IMG/VR virus record: IMGVR_UViG_3300026488_000013
Coordinates: 103,051-167,050 of that record
Length of the DNA stretch: 64,000 bases
Reading direction: 5' to 3' (one strand)
Source of the DNA: a virus
Under the pieces are notes generated by a model. The model was not told the origin of the DNA, did not search any database, and saw nothing but the letters and a program-made list of their open reading frames with translations. A program made the translations under genes and the position numbers. This document shows positions 38,001 through 46,900 of the stretch, piece after piece (within the stretch, counting starts at the first letter, position 1; each line of letters starts with the position of its first letter).

Positions 38001-39554
38001 TTAAACAGGAATAATAAAAATCTTTTCTCCCACTTTTTTCCTAACTATATATACATTATGTTTATTATATAGAAGAGAGAATTTTATATCATTTAGAACC
38101 TTTTTATCACTTTCATTTTTTATTTTTAAACTCCATAAATTCTGATTATCAGATTTATTATTTTTATTTACTTCTAATTCAATCAACTTGATACCAGGTA
38201 TATTATTATCTGAAGATATTAATAAATATACATTAGAAGATTTTCTATTAAATACATCCATCGATTCAATAACGATTTCACCATTTTTATTTATAAATAA
38301 CGGCGAAATAACATTATTTTTATCATATAAAGGCAACGAAGATAGCAATGTTCGCACAATATTATCAATTTCTTTAAAATCTTTATTGAGGCTAAAATCT
38401 GTTATTTCAACTACACCCTCATTTTTATTTTCATTTGTTTTATTGTTCACAAACATGTTTATGCTGTGTACTATTTCATAAATAATATCATACTGAAATT
38501 TAGTGTCATAATTCCTAATATTGCTAAATTCTGTGATATTAATTTTTATACCATAAATCATATTTAAATACTTAATTACGTTGTGGTTTATTACAGTATT
38601 CAAATTTATTTTATTATCTATATTGTGTAGTTCCCGTTGAACATTTATTCCATATAATTTATTGATAACATCAACAATAAATTGCCTTAATCTTAATATA
38701 ACCTTTACAAAATTATGTTTAAAATAATCATGCACATCCTCTTTTGTTACGGTATCCACATATCGATTGATTTTATATAATTTTTTAATAATAAAACTTA
38801 AAGATTTTGTCACTAAATCTTGTAAATCGTTAAAGTTAATATGTAATAATTCTACATATTCGATTCCGCCATAAATCGGGGTTTTAATATCGATAACATC
38901 GCCCGGAATTAAACTACTTAAAACCTCCTTATTCGCAAAAAATTTGCTGTCAATGTTCCGTCTCTTATATCTAACTAATACTGGTTTATTATCAAATTGA
39001 TTAATATATTTTCCTGTTACAATGTCAATCATCGGAAATGCTATACTAGATGCGGCTTTTATTGCTGTATATGCCAAATAATTTTTTTCGTTTACACTTA
39101 AGTTATCAATTTTGTTAATAAACTCAATTTTATTTTCTTCAATGTATCTGTCAATTTCCTTACAATAATCAATAATATTTCTACCTTCGATTTTATTTTT
39201 TAAATAATCTTCATAAAAAGCTTCAGCAGTTACATTTGAGTTATTTCTAAAAGTTACTATTCTAGTTACATATTTATATAAACCAATAGTATCATCTCCT
39301 GTAAAATTAATTTCTCCCCATTGTAAAGAAAATGATGCACGGCGTTTATATTTTTCCAATTTAGGATTAATTAACAAATCTAAAGTCACTAGAAACTCCA
39401 ATATTGGAGCTACTTCGAGATTTAATATAGAATAATATAGATTCCATTTTAATTCTTCTTCTGAACTGTAATAACTTCCTATATAAAGAGGACAATAAAT
39501 AGTTCCAGAAAGGGGATACATTTTCCCTACTTCCAAAAATTTGTAATCTTTCAT
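38001..39554 (-). CDS. Unknown 517-residue protein
   Basis: 517 codons, Ile/Asn/Lys-rich mixed alpha/beta. Start region MKDYKFLEVGKMYPLSG, with no signal peptide. No motif recognised. AAGGAGGTATAAT precedes ATG 39554. The size and composition (many Tyr and Asn, few Cys) resemble the unknown gene at 6.3-7.7 kb, but I could not align them convincingly. Confidence 0.6.
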   Translation of the reverse strand: MKDYKFLEVGKMYPLSGTIYCPLYIGSYYSSEEELKWNLYYSILNLEVAPILEFLVTLDLLINPKLEKYKRRASFSLQWGEINFTGDDTIGLYKYVTRIVTFRNNSNVTAEAFYEDYLKNKIEGRNIIDYCKEIDRYIEENKIEFINKIDNLSVNEKNYLAYTAIKAASSIAFPMIDIVTGKYINQFDNKPVLVRYKRRNIDSKFFANKEVLSSLIPGDVIDIKTPIYGGIEYVELLHINFNDLQDLVTKSLSFIIKKLYKINRYVDTVTKEDVHDYFKHNFVKVILRLRQFIVDVINKLYGINVQRELHNIDNKINLNTVINHNVIKYLNMIYGIKINITEFSNIRNYDTKFQYDIIYEIVHSINMFVNNKTNENKNEGVVEITDFSLNKDFKEIDNIVRTLLSSLPLYDKNNVISPLFINKNGEIVIESMDVFNRKSSNVYLLISSDNNIPGIKLIELEVNKNNKSDNQNLWSLKIKNESDKKVLNDIKFSLLYNKHNVYIVRKKVGEKIFIIPV

Positions 39555-39723
39555 GATTATACCTCCTTATTTTTTTAGAACATATCAAAATGCACTTAGT
39601 ATTTTAAAATTTAACGAAAAAAATATATATTTTCCATTTTTTAAAGATTGTCAAAATATACTTAACATCTCAAACTTAAAAAATAGATTTATCTTTTTAT
39701 TTTTTAAACCTCATAATATAATA

Positions 39724-39834
39724 TTATATTATCCGTAATCGTTTTTTTCCTTCGTCGGATTTTAGATATTTAACATAACATATGTTAATTACTTTATATT
39801 TTTTTCTATGAGTATCGCCCATTAATGTTATCAT
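39724..39834 (-). CDS. Microprotein (36 residues)
   Basis: MITLMGDTHRKKYKVINICY followed by a basic tail ending RLRII, stop TAA. AAAAAGGTAAATGAA lies upstream of ATG 39834. It starts 13 bases after the stop of the other microprotein. Basic and compact; function unknown. Too short to be sure it is translated. Confidence 0.4.
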   Translation of the reverse strand: MITLMGDTHRKKYKVINICYVKYLKSDEGKKRLRII

Positions 39835-39847
39835 TTCATTTACCTTT

Positions 39848-39919
39848 TTATTTGGAAAAATCCTCGGTAAACTTTAATTCCCTTTTATCGAACGGATTTT
39901 CTGCGGCTGGTTGACTCAT
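39848..39919 (-). CDS. Microprotein (23 residues) directly after the clamp gene
   Basis: ATG 39919 follows the clamp stop codon directly. The peptide begins MSQPAAENPFDKRELKFTED and ends FSK. Immediate adjacency suggests re-initiation after the clamp. Possibly a clamp-binding peptide, but it has no proper PIP box; this is speculation. Confidence 0.4.
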   Translation of the reverse strand: MSQPAAENPFDKRELKFTEDFSK

Positions 39920-40759
39920 TTATACGAACCCCATGTCGTCTTCATAAGAAGATATGTTTCCAAAATCATATATTGCAATTTCATAATCAAAAATCGTTTT
40001 ATATATTTGCTTACTATTAAAATTGAAACATAGCATCAGCGTCTCATTTTCTTTATTATATTCTGTGAATATATTTATACGCTCGGTTTTGGAATCGGGA
40101 TATTTGACCTTTAATAAATGAACGTATTCAACAAATGTATATCTATCGGGATTTTGAAAAATAATATTCTCGAGTTTATTTATGTTTGTTGGTAATTCAT
40201 CTTCTAACACTAACAATGCTCCGCCGCTACTAAAAGCTATGGGTTTATAAATATTTCCATTTCTTTCAAAATAAACTCTTAGATATTCCTCATTTTTGTT
40301 AACATTCAAAAACTTACCTAATAGTGTCCCGCTTATTTTATATGTTGGCTCGTTGTTGATAATTTTGAGTATTTCTCTACTTAATTCCCTTTTATTTTCA
40401 AACTCACATTCATCTATTATTGCTGCGGGAGTATTAATTGATAAATTTCCACTTTCAAATATATAAGTGCTATTATCATAAGTTATCATCAGTTCAGAAT
40501 TACCCTCGAATAATTCTTCGGCTTTTCTTAACACACTGATAACATCAACAATATTTATTGTGTGTAGCGTGCCGGTTTTAAATTCGAACACATTTGGAGG
40601 AAATTTAACTACCCGCCCTATTCCAAAATCAGCAATAATATCCTCACCCATTTGTGTAATTGTTAAAACATCATCTTTTTTATATCCAAGATTATTCAAA
40701 ATTTTCCTCAAGTCAGAAATCACAGAATAACTAACTGTAGCAATTACATTCTCTGACAT
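39920..40759 (-). CDS. Probable DNA sliding clamp
   Basis: 279 codons, the size of PCNA or T4 gp45 with a short extension. The layout is that of a two-domain clamp: a first unit with alternating strands and one helix (ISDLRKILNNLGYKKDDV, FELKTG-like strands), a central connecting region, and a second such unit ending with the acidic tail YEDDMGFV. Sequence similarity to PCNA is weak; the call leans on the layout and on position between the DnaG-type primase and the RFC-like gene cluster. ATG 40759 has GGAGGT joined to the AAAACTGTTTT palindrome. Confidence 0.5.
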   Translation of the reverse strand: MSENVIATVSYSVISDLRKILNNLGYKKDDVLTITQMGEDIIADFGIGRVVKFPPNVFEFKTGTLHTINIVDVISVLRKAEELFEGNSELMITYDNSTYIFESGNLSINTPAAIIDECEFENKRELSREILKIINNEPTYKISGTLLGKFLNVNKNEEYLRVYFERNGNIYKPIAFSSGGALLVLEDELPTNINKLENIIFQNPDRYTFVEYVHLLKVKYPDSKTERINIFTEYNKENETLMLCFNFNSKQIYKTIFDYEIAIYDFGNISSYEDDMGFV

Positions 40760-40770
40760 CTTTCAATACC

Positions 40771-40790
40771 TCCATAAAACAGTTTTTACT
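40771..40790 (-). promoter_or_regulatory. AAAACTGTTTT palindrome joined to ribosome site of the clamp gene
   Basis: Coding strand AAAAACTGTTTTATGGAGG before ATG 40759. One of six clear copies. Confidence 0.55.
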
Positions 40791-40799
40791 TAGATTGCT

Positions 40800-41798
40800 T
40801 CAGATTACAATTTTAAATATTTCCGTATAATTAAATTTATCAATCTCACCATAATCCTTATGAATAGGATTTTTATAAAGAATTATTTCCTTTTTATGTA
40901 TGAAATGAATAACCGAGTATATTTTATCAATTTCGTTTTTCAATCTGTAATAAAGTCTTTTTTCATTTATATCTGAATCAAGAAACAAATGAATTTTTTT
41001 TATTTGGGGATATTTTAAAATAAATTCTCTAACTGCACGCTGATAATATGAACCTGTTAATGCGATATATAATAATCTTTCCTTATAATTTGGAAAAAAT
41101 AAACCTGCCAAATTTATGTTATCAAACGGCCCCTCGGAAATTATCAAATCTGTTATTTCTAATTCATTATTAATTTTTTTAAAAATTAAAAAATATTTTT
41201 CATCGGAAAATTTTTTATAACGAATTTTAATATTTTTATCTAAGTTTCTAAATTGTATTAATCTAAGAAATAATTTCCCATCATTAAAGCTTTTATTGAA
41301 AAAATGAATTTTATTTCTTTCAAAAATAGAAACTCCATAATCTGGAAAGATTTCAGGAATTTTTAAATGAGTTCTTTTTATAACATAATTTATTTCGTTT
41401 AAAAAATTTTCTCTTTTTAATAAAAATAAAAATGGATTATTTTTATTAATTTTCGATAAATCACCTTTTTCATAATTTTTATTTTGGATACTATTTTCAA
41501 CAATAAATTTGGAAGAGAAATTAAGGAAAAGAAATTTTTGGTCGAAATATTTTTGGGGATTAATGTTTAAATATTTGAGAAGATTTATTAGATGGCCTTT
41601 TGCCCCGCAGCGGTGGCAATAAAATAAAAGATTTTCTTTTCCAATATATAAATGTCCCCATTTTGGATTTGGTTTTCGATATGCATCATCACAATATGGG
41701 CAGAATAATTGTATTTCTTTTTCATTTTCCTTTAATAACCCGCCGGTCTTATTTTTCAATTCTTCTTTTAATTCATCTGGAACGGTTACTCCTAGCAT
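40800..41798 (-). CDS. DnaG/gp61-type DNA primase (zinc ribbon plus TOPRIM)
   Basis: 332 codons. N-terminal zinc ribbon: FCPYCDD (about 32-38) and FYCHRCGAKGHLINLL (about 57-72). The TOPRIM half has IISEGPFDNI (Glu) and HLFLDSDINE (DxD), the metal sites for primer synthesis. The catalytic core between them is short, as in T4 gp61. It should act with the DnaB-like helicase at 3.8-6.3 kb. The presence of an AEP-type primase candidate (15.2-17.9 kb) as well is unusual. Start ATG 41798 has only a weak GAGCTGAG upstream, 18 bases after the previous gene. Confidence 0.83.
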   Translation of the reverse strand: MLGVTVPDELKEELKNKTGGLLKENEKEIQLFCPYCDDAYRKPNPKWGHLYIGKENLLFYCHRCGAKGHLINLLKYLNINPQKYFDQKFLFLNFSSKFIVENSIQNKNYEKGDLSKINKNNPFLFLLKRENFLNEINYVIKRTHLKIPEIFPDYGVSIFERNKIHFFNKSFNDGKLFLRLIQFRNLDKNIKIRYKKFSDEKYFLIFKKINNELEITDLIISEGPFDNINLAGLFFPNYKERLLYIALTGSYYQRAVREFILKYPQIKKIHLFLDSDINEKRLYYRLKNEIDKIYSVIHFIHKKEIILYKNPIHKDYGEIDKFNYTEIFKIVI

Positions 41799-41816
41799 CT
41801 CAGCTCTTCGAAAGTA

Positions 41817-42548
41817 TTAGACTATCCTTAAAACCGTAATCAACAAATCCGCCGCAGTTTTACTTTCCGACACCTCTATTGCTTGTTCCCAATCTCTTAC
41901 ACATTCGATATATGTATTCATCTCATTCATAATATTATCCATATCAATTTTATCTTTATCACTCAAATTAGCCTCTTTTTTCTCCTTTAAAAATTCCAAC
42001 AATCTTTCCATTCTGATTCTCGTGGCAACAAAATAATTCTTAAAAAATTCTTTTATTTGATTATACTTATCCTTCTTGTATAATTTTAGAATTTTATCCG
42101 CAATTCTCACCGGCCCCTTTTTATCATCATAGTTGTAAAAAAATTCTTCCACCATCCGCCGCCCTTCATACCCAAAAAACATATTGTAAAACACACTAAA
42201 TCTACTATAAATAGTATCGAAATCCGAATTATTCTTCCCTTTGTAAAAGTCCACATTTAAATATGGAATAATACATTCATCATATATTTCGCACAATTTA
42301 GAATAATACAATCCTTTCAATCCACTTTCCCAAAAATCTTTAAAATTCTCTTCAAAATATTGCGGCGCTATTAAATAAAAAAATTCTAAATCCGTTCCAT
42401 ATAAAATTTGTTCTTTTATTAAATTAAACGATTCTCTAATTTCATCTTCCAAATTCTGTAATGTATCTAAAATATCTAATTCATTAGAACTTATTTCCGC
42501 ATCTTTAATATCTTGCCACGATTTTAATTCATTTAAATTTTGTATCAT
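41817..42548 (-). CDS. Unknown helical protein upstream of the primase
   Basis: 243 codons from ATG 42548 with AAAAGGAGGAATAAGT upstream; the longer frame to 42578 reads through that site. Almost wholly helical and acidic in the first 70 residues, with aromatic clusters. No motif recognised. First gene after the second large repeat-filled gap and likely co-transcribed with the primase and clamp. Confidence 0.6.
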   Translation of the reverse strand: MIQNLNELKSWQDIKDAEISSNELDILDTLQNLEDEIRESFNLIKEQILYGTDLEFFYLIAPQYFEENFKDFWESGLKGLYYSKLCEIYDECIIPYLNVDFYKGKNNSDFDTIYSRFSVFYNMFFGYEGRRMVEEFFYNYDDKKGPVRIADKILKLYKKDKYNQIKEFFKNYFVATRIRMERLLEFLKEKKEANLSDKDKIDMDNIMNEMNTYIECVRDWEQAIEVSESKTAADLLITVLRIV

Positions 42549-42874
42549 ACTTATTCCTCCTTTTAATATTTTTCTCAATTAAAAAATTTTAATTAAAATT
42601 TTTAATTGCACATTTTAATAGTTATATTATTAAACCCATAATAAAATTTATCATATTTTAAAAAAAAATTGTTAAATAAATTTATTTCAAAAATTAATCT
42701 AATAAAATAATTTAATTTAAAATTTATTCTTCAATATTTTTTTCATCTTTATTTTTTCTTTATATAAGAAAAAAATTTTCTTTTTCTTTTCATTTTCAAA
42801 ATTTTGGAATAAATTTTTACTTATTTTTTAATTCAAAAATTTATAATAAAAATTTACTTTTTTAGTTAAAAATG

Positions 42875-43010
42875 AAAGATATAATTCTTACATAACTCTT
42901 AAATAATTGTTCTTTCAAAAATTAATTTGTTTCATAAATGTGTATCTTATATACTAGGTATTTCTTTTATTTATGTATTTATCCGATAAATGTATAGTTT
43001 TATTTGTTTT
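42875..43010. repeat. Intergenic repeat copy 3 of 8
   Basis: Full-length match to copies 1 and 2 (TCATAAATGTGTATCTTATA, TTCTTTTATTTATGTATTTATCC, then TGTATAGTTTTATTTG). It lies upstream of the primase-clamp operon. Confidence 0.75.
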
Positions 43011-43069
43011 AGATATTAAACAAAATTTGTTGTTAGTTTCTTCTTTTTCCAATTTAAAATAAAAGCTAA

Positions 43070-43157
43070 AAATCGTTCTTTGAAAATTAATTGTAATGTT
43101 ATATATACTATTTTCTTTTATAGAAATTATACCCAAAGGAAATATACTAATATTTGT
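43070..43157. repeat. Intergenic repeat copy 6 of 8 (short)
   Basis: Right core only: TTTTCTTTTATAGAAATTATACCC, AAAGGAAATATACTAATATTTG. The CC/GG and TATA parts can fold back on themselves. Confidence 0.5.
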
Positions 43158-43439
43158 GAACGAAATAAATTTTGTTTGTATGCACGTATCAAGTTAATAA
43201 AGCAGGGATTTCTTCAACATTTTTGATATTATGGTTTAAATTTTTGGGATGTAGCCAGGATTTTTAAGGATAATTTTTTTCAAAATAGAAAATAATTTAA
43301 GTTTTGAATTTTCCCCATTTTTTTTAATTTTATTAAACATTAAAAATAGATGAAATAATTTTCCTTATATTAATTCTTTAAAAAAATTGGAGACAAAATT
43401 CAATTTATTAAAAATGTTTATTATATCCTTATTAATTGA

Positions 43440-43528
43440 ATAAAATTATCTTACTGATAAATAATTAATTTTATATACAGTTTCTCTTTTATAGTAGTTA
43501 TACCTAGTAAATGTGTAGTTAAATTTGT
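43440..43528. repeat. Intergenic repeat copy 7 of 8 (short)
   Basis: Core TTTCTCTTTTATAGTAGTTA, TACCTAGTAAATGTGTAG, AAATTTG. The surrounding 43.2-43.8 kb is nearly pure A/T with no convincing gene. Confidence 0.5.
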
Positions 43529-43799
43529 AATTACAACAAATTTTATTTGGATACATTAAGTTCCATGGATTTTAAAATAGCTTTATCTTTTTTAATTCTT
43601 AATCTATTAAATCCTTTAAAAATTTATTTAAACCTTCCAATATAAAAACTTTTTTATTTTTAATTTTCAAAAATTAATTTAAATCTTATATTAAAGAATT
43701 ATAATGGTAAAAATAGTTTTATTTTATTTTCTAATGGAATAAAATTAAAAAAATTTTTAAATTCTGAAATTCTGAAATAAAATTTAAAATTAAATTATC

Positions 43800-43916
43800 G
43801 GAGTTATTAGAATTATTTTTATTATAGAAATGAATTTGTCTCATTAATAAATAGCTCACTATACTCTGTATCTTCTTTTATAGTAATAATACCCGGTGGA
43901 AGTATATAATTATTTG
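43800..43916. repeat. Intergenic repeat copy 8 of 8
   Basis: Left block GAATTTGTCTCATTAATAAA and core CTTCTTTTATAGTAATAATA, CCCGGTGGAAGTATATAATT, ATTTG. It ends 63 bases before the 3' end of the beta-subunit gene. Confidence 0.6.
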
Positions 43917-43979
43917 AAAAAATAAAATATTATTTGTGATAAAAAAAATAATGAAAAATAAAAAAAGAAAAAATGAAAC

Positions 43980-46900
43980 TTAAATTCCTGGGTCTAATCC
44001 TAAGGAATACATGACTGCTCTAAATAACTCTTTGGAACCGGTATCTCCTCTTGGATATGTTTCGGGGCCTTTTCCATTATTTACTATGTATGAGTAAACA
44101 TAATTTTTAGCAATGTGGTCGTCCGCCTGAACAGTCAAGAATTCTTTCAACACTTCCGAATCATCGCCTAATCTGTTTAATAATGCTTGGATGGTTAATG
44201 TATCCAACGATTGTGAAGCTTTTTCACCTTCCTTGGATTCACCTTTCACACCCTGTCCGATTATGTTATACTTACCTCTAGAACGAAAACCCATCATAAT
44301 ATCCGGCATATGTTCCAATATTGTTACATATGCAAATCCAACAGCTATGGGTCTTTCGGTAAAAGCTTTTAGGGAAGGTATATATATCCTCTCCAAGAAA
44401 GGAATATTCAAAATATTTTCCATTGTAAACCTAATGTCTTCTTCTTTTATTTCACTGAAAGGCACCGCTATCCAAATAAAAACAGGGTCATGTTTTGGGT
44501 CTTTAATAGATTTACATATTTGCCTAAATTCTTCATCTGGTATATTAACTACACTGTCGATTATATTTTTAACAACTTTCTTACTCTCATCTGTTTCAGG
44601 AATTGACCTAACAAGATTAGAATATACGTCAATTACCAATTTTTTAATATCTTTGGTTTTTTCATTATTTTCAACCATTTCTTTAACTCTTTTATTAAGG
44701 AAATACATTATTTTGCCAATTTGTATTTCTTTGAAGAAATTAGCATTTTTACGTCCAATATTGGATAGTGGATTGTGTATCCAATCTATTTCAATTTTCG
44801 TTATTTCTGAAATAGGTTTTTCATCTAGTTCTATTATTCCGGTATCGACACCTTTATTACCGCCACGGAATACAAATTTATCGCCCTTACTGGGTTCTCT
44901 ATCTGCTTCAATTAAAAACATAATAAGTGCGCCCTTAAATTCATTTCCCTTCCAAGTATGCCCGCCTTTGACAAACATAGATGTATCGATAGTATCTTCA
45001 AATGAATAATCATCTTCCCCGTTAATTTGTTTTGCTAAATCAATTATACCTTTATATTTATTCACCATTCTTTTCCAGACCGTTTCTATAGTTTTAGGAG
45101 CTTTACCATTTATGTAAATTCTAACTTCTTTTAAAACTCCATCTGCCGGTGAACGAATAGCAATTCCATCTGATTCTTTAAATATACCTTGTTCGTTTGC
45201 CATAAACTCAATATCTTCAACAGATGCGGCCTTTTCTTCAGGCATTAAACCATTTTGTTCAAGATATTCTTCCAATGTATCGTTATACTTAAATTTCAAT
45301 AAAATATCTCCGAATTTAACAGGTGTATTTTCTTCATAAACAAATTTATCTACTATTGCGTCTGGTGGCACAATAACAATTACTTCTTTATATCGTTTGT
45401 GCTTAAAACTGTTTAATGCATCTTTTGATGCCGCCCATCCATCTTCATAAACTTCACCTCTGTAAGTGAATAACGCAACCGAAACGTTTTTTCCATATGC
45501 ATAAATTCCCTTTCTTAATTGTTGTGATGCTGCAAGAATCTGCCCCTTTTCAATTTTATCACCTACCTTAACGGTAGGTTCTAATTTAACAGGCATAAAA
45601 ATACCACGTTTAATTCTAGCCAATCTGGGCATTATATTATATATCTTTCTAGTTCCGTCTTCGTATTTAACTACTATATATTTACCCTCTTTAATATCTT
45701 CAACAACACCATTCTTTTCTGCTCTAATTGCAAATCTTTGAGAAACAATCTGTGGTATCAAAAATTCCGAACCCGACGCAACCAGCGGAATATCAGGATT
45801 TTCTATTGGGATAGTTTGTCTCAATTGTTGTGCCATTTTAATTGTTCTATCGTGGTCAATAGATTGGATATATGGGGCCAAAGATTCTCCTATACCCAAA
45901 GTTTCGTATCCTTTTATATTCGATAAGTCATATTTAGATAAGAAGAATCCATATTTATCAGAAATCAACGCCGTCCAGGTTAATTGGTTATTTGAACCTA
46001 CATTAGAATATTCATTGGTATCTAATGCAGATATATTCTGAAAATGTGCGGTTACATGTTTACCAGTTTTAGGGTCTTTTTCAAAAGGTATAAGTCTATG
46101 TTTCAAAGATAGTGCATCATTAGGAAGTCCACCTATTCCTTTGGGTGTTATTCTCGTAGACACATTAAGTTCATCAATAGGATTAACAGGTTCAGTGTAT
46201 TGTAATAAAGATTCACCTAACAATAGTTGTTGAATAACATAATCTGGATTAATATAGTATTTATCCATGTATTTTTCATCAATTTTACCGGATTCTTTTA
46301 ATCCTAAGGCTCTTTTTTCCAATTCATGTTTTGCCTGAGCAATCTGTTTGTATAATATATGCAATACAACTTCGGATAACCTTGTTCTATGTATTCTTAA
46401 ATCGGTGGGTTTATATACTTTTGAGTTAAATAAAGCTGTTAGCAGTTCATTTGTTAGAATGTTAAAGTAGTTTGTCGATTTCCCCTCAGCTTTCAGTATT
46501 TCCTTTGTAACAGGGTCAATCATATATCTTCTAAACAACAAATTAATTCTTGCTGCACCATTTCCGAATAATTTATCCATCCATTCATCCCTTATCTTTT
46601 GATTATTTTCAAATTCTTCAAACTTATATTTGTCTAAATATAAATTATTCACAGCAAATATACCGTTAACAATGTATTCCTCTTTTATGTTATCGGGGTA
46701 AAGATTAAGATATTTATTGTTAGACAACGCAATTGTTGTATATGCGTTTTTGTCGGGAGAATCTGATATTTCATATTCAATCCCTAATTTCTCTAAGGAT
46801 TTTATTATTCCAAAATTACCAAATAAAAACAGAATATATGGCATTTTGAAACCACCGAGATAAATTTCAACATACGGCAATTTGGAAGTTGTAGATAATT

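Noticed and set aside
39585-39670. Two short direct repeats TCAAAATRYACTTA about 64 bases apart
   Set aside because: Short and A/T-rich, in a non-coding stretch; not clearly above chance in this genome.
42954-43136. Minus-strand frame of 60 codons in the 42.5-44 kb gap
   Set aside because: It overlaps repeat copies 3 and 6, has no ribosome site or start motif, and its composition is that of random A/T-rich sequence.
44191-45009. Long plus-strand frame (272 codons) opposite the beta-subunit gene
   Set aside because: Fully antisense to a conserved gene and hydrophobic in the way shadow frames of charged proteins are.
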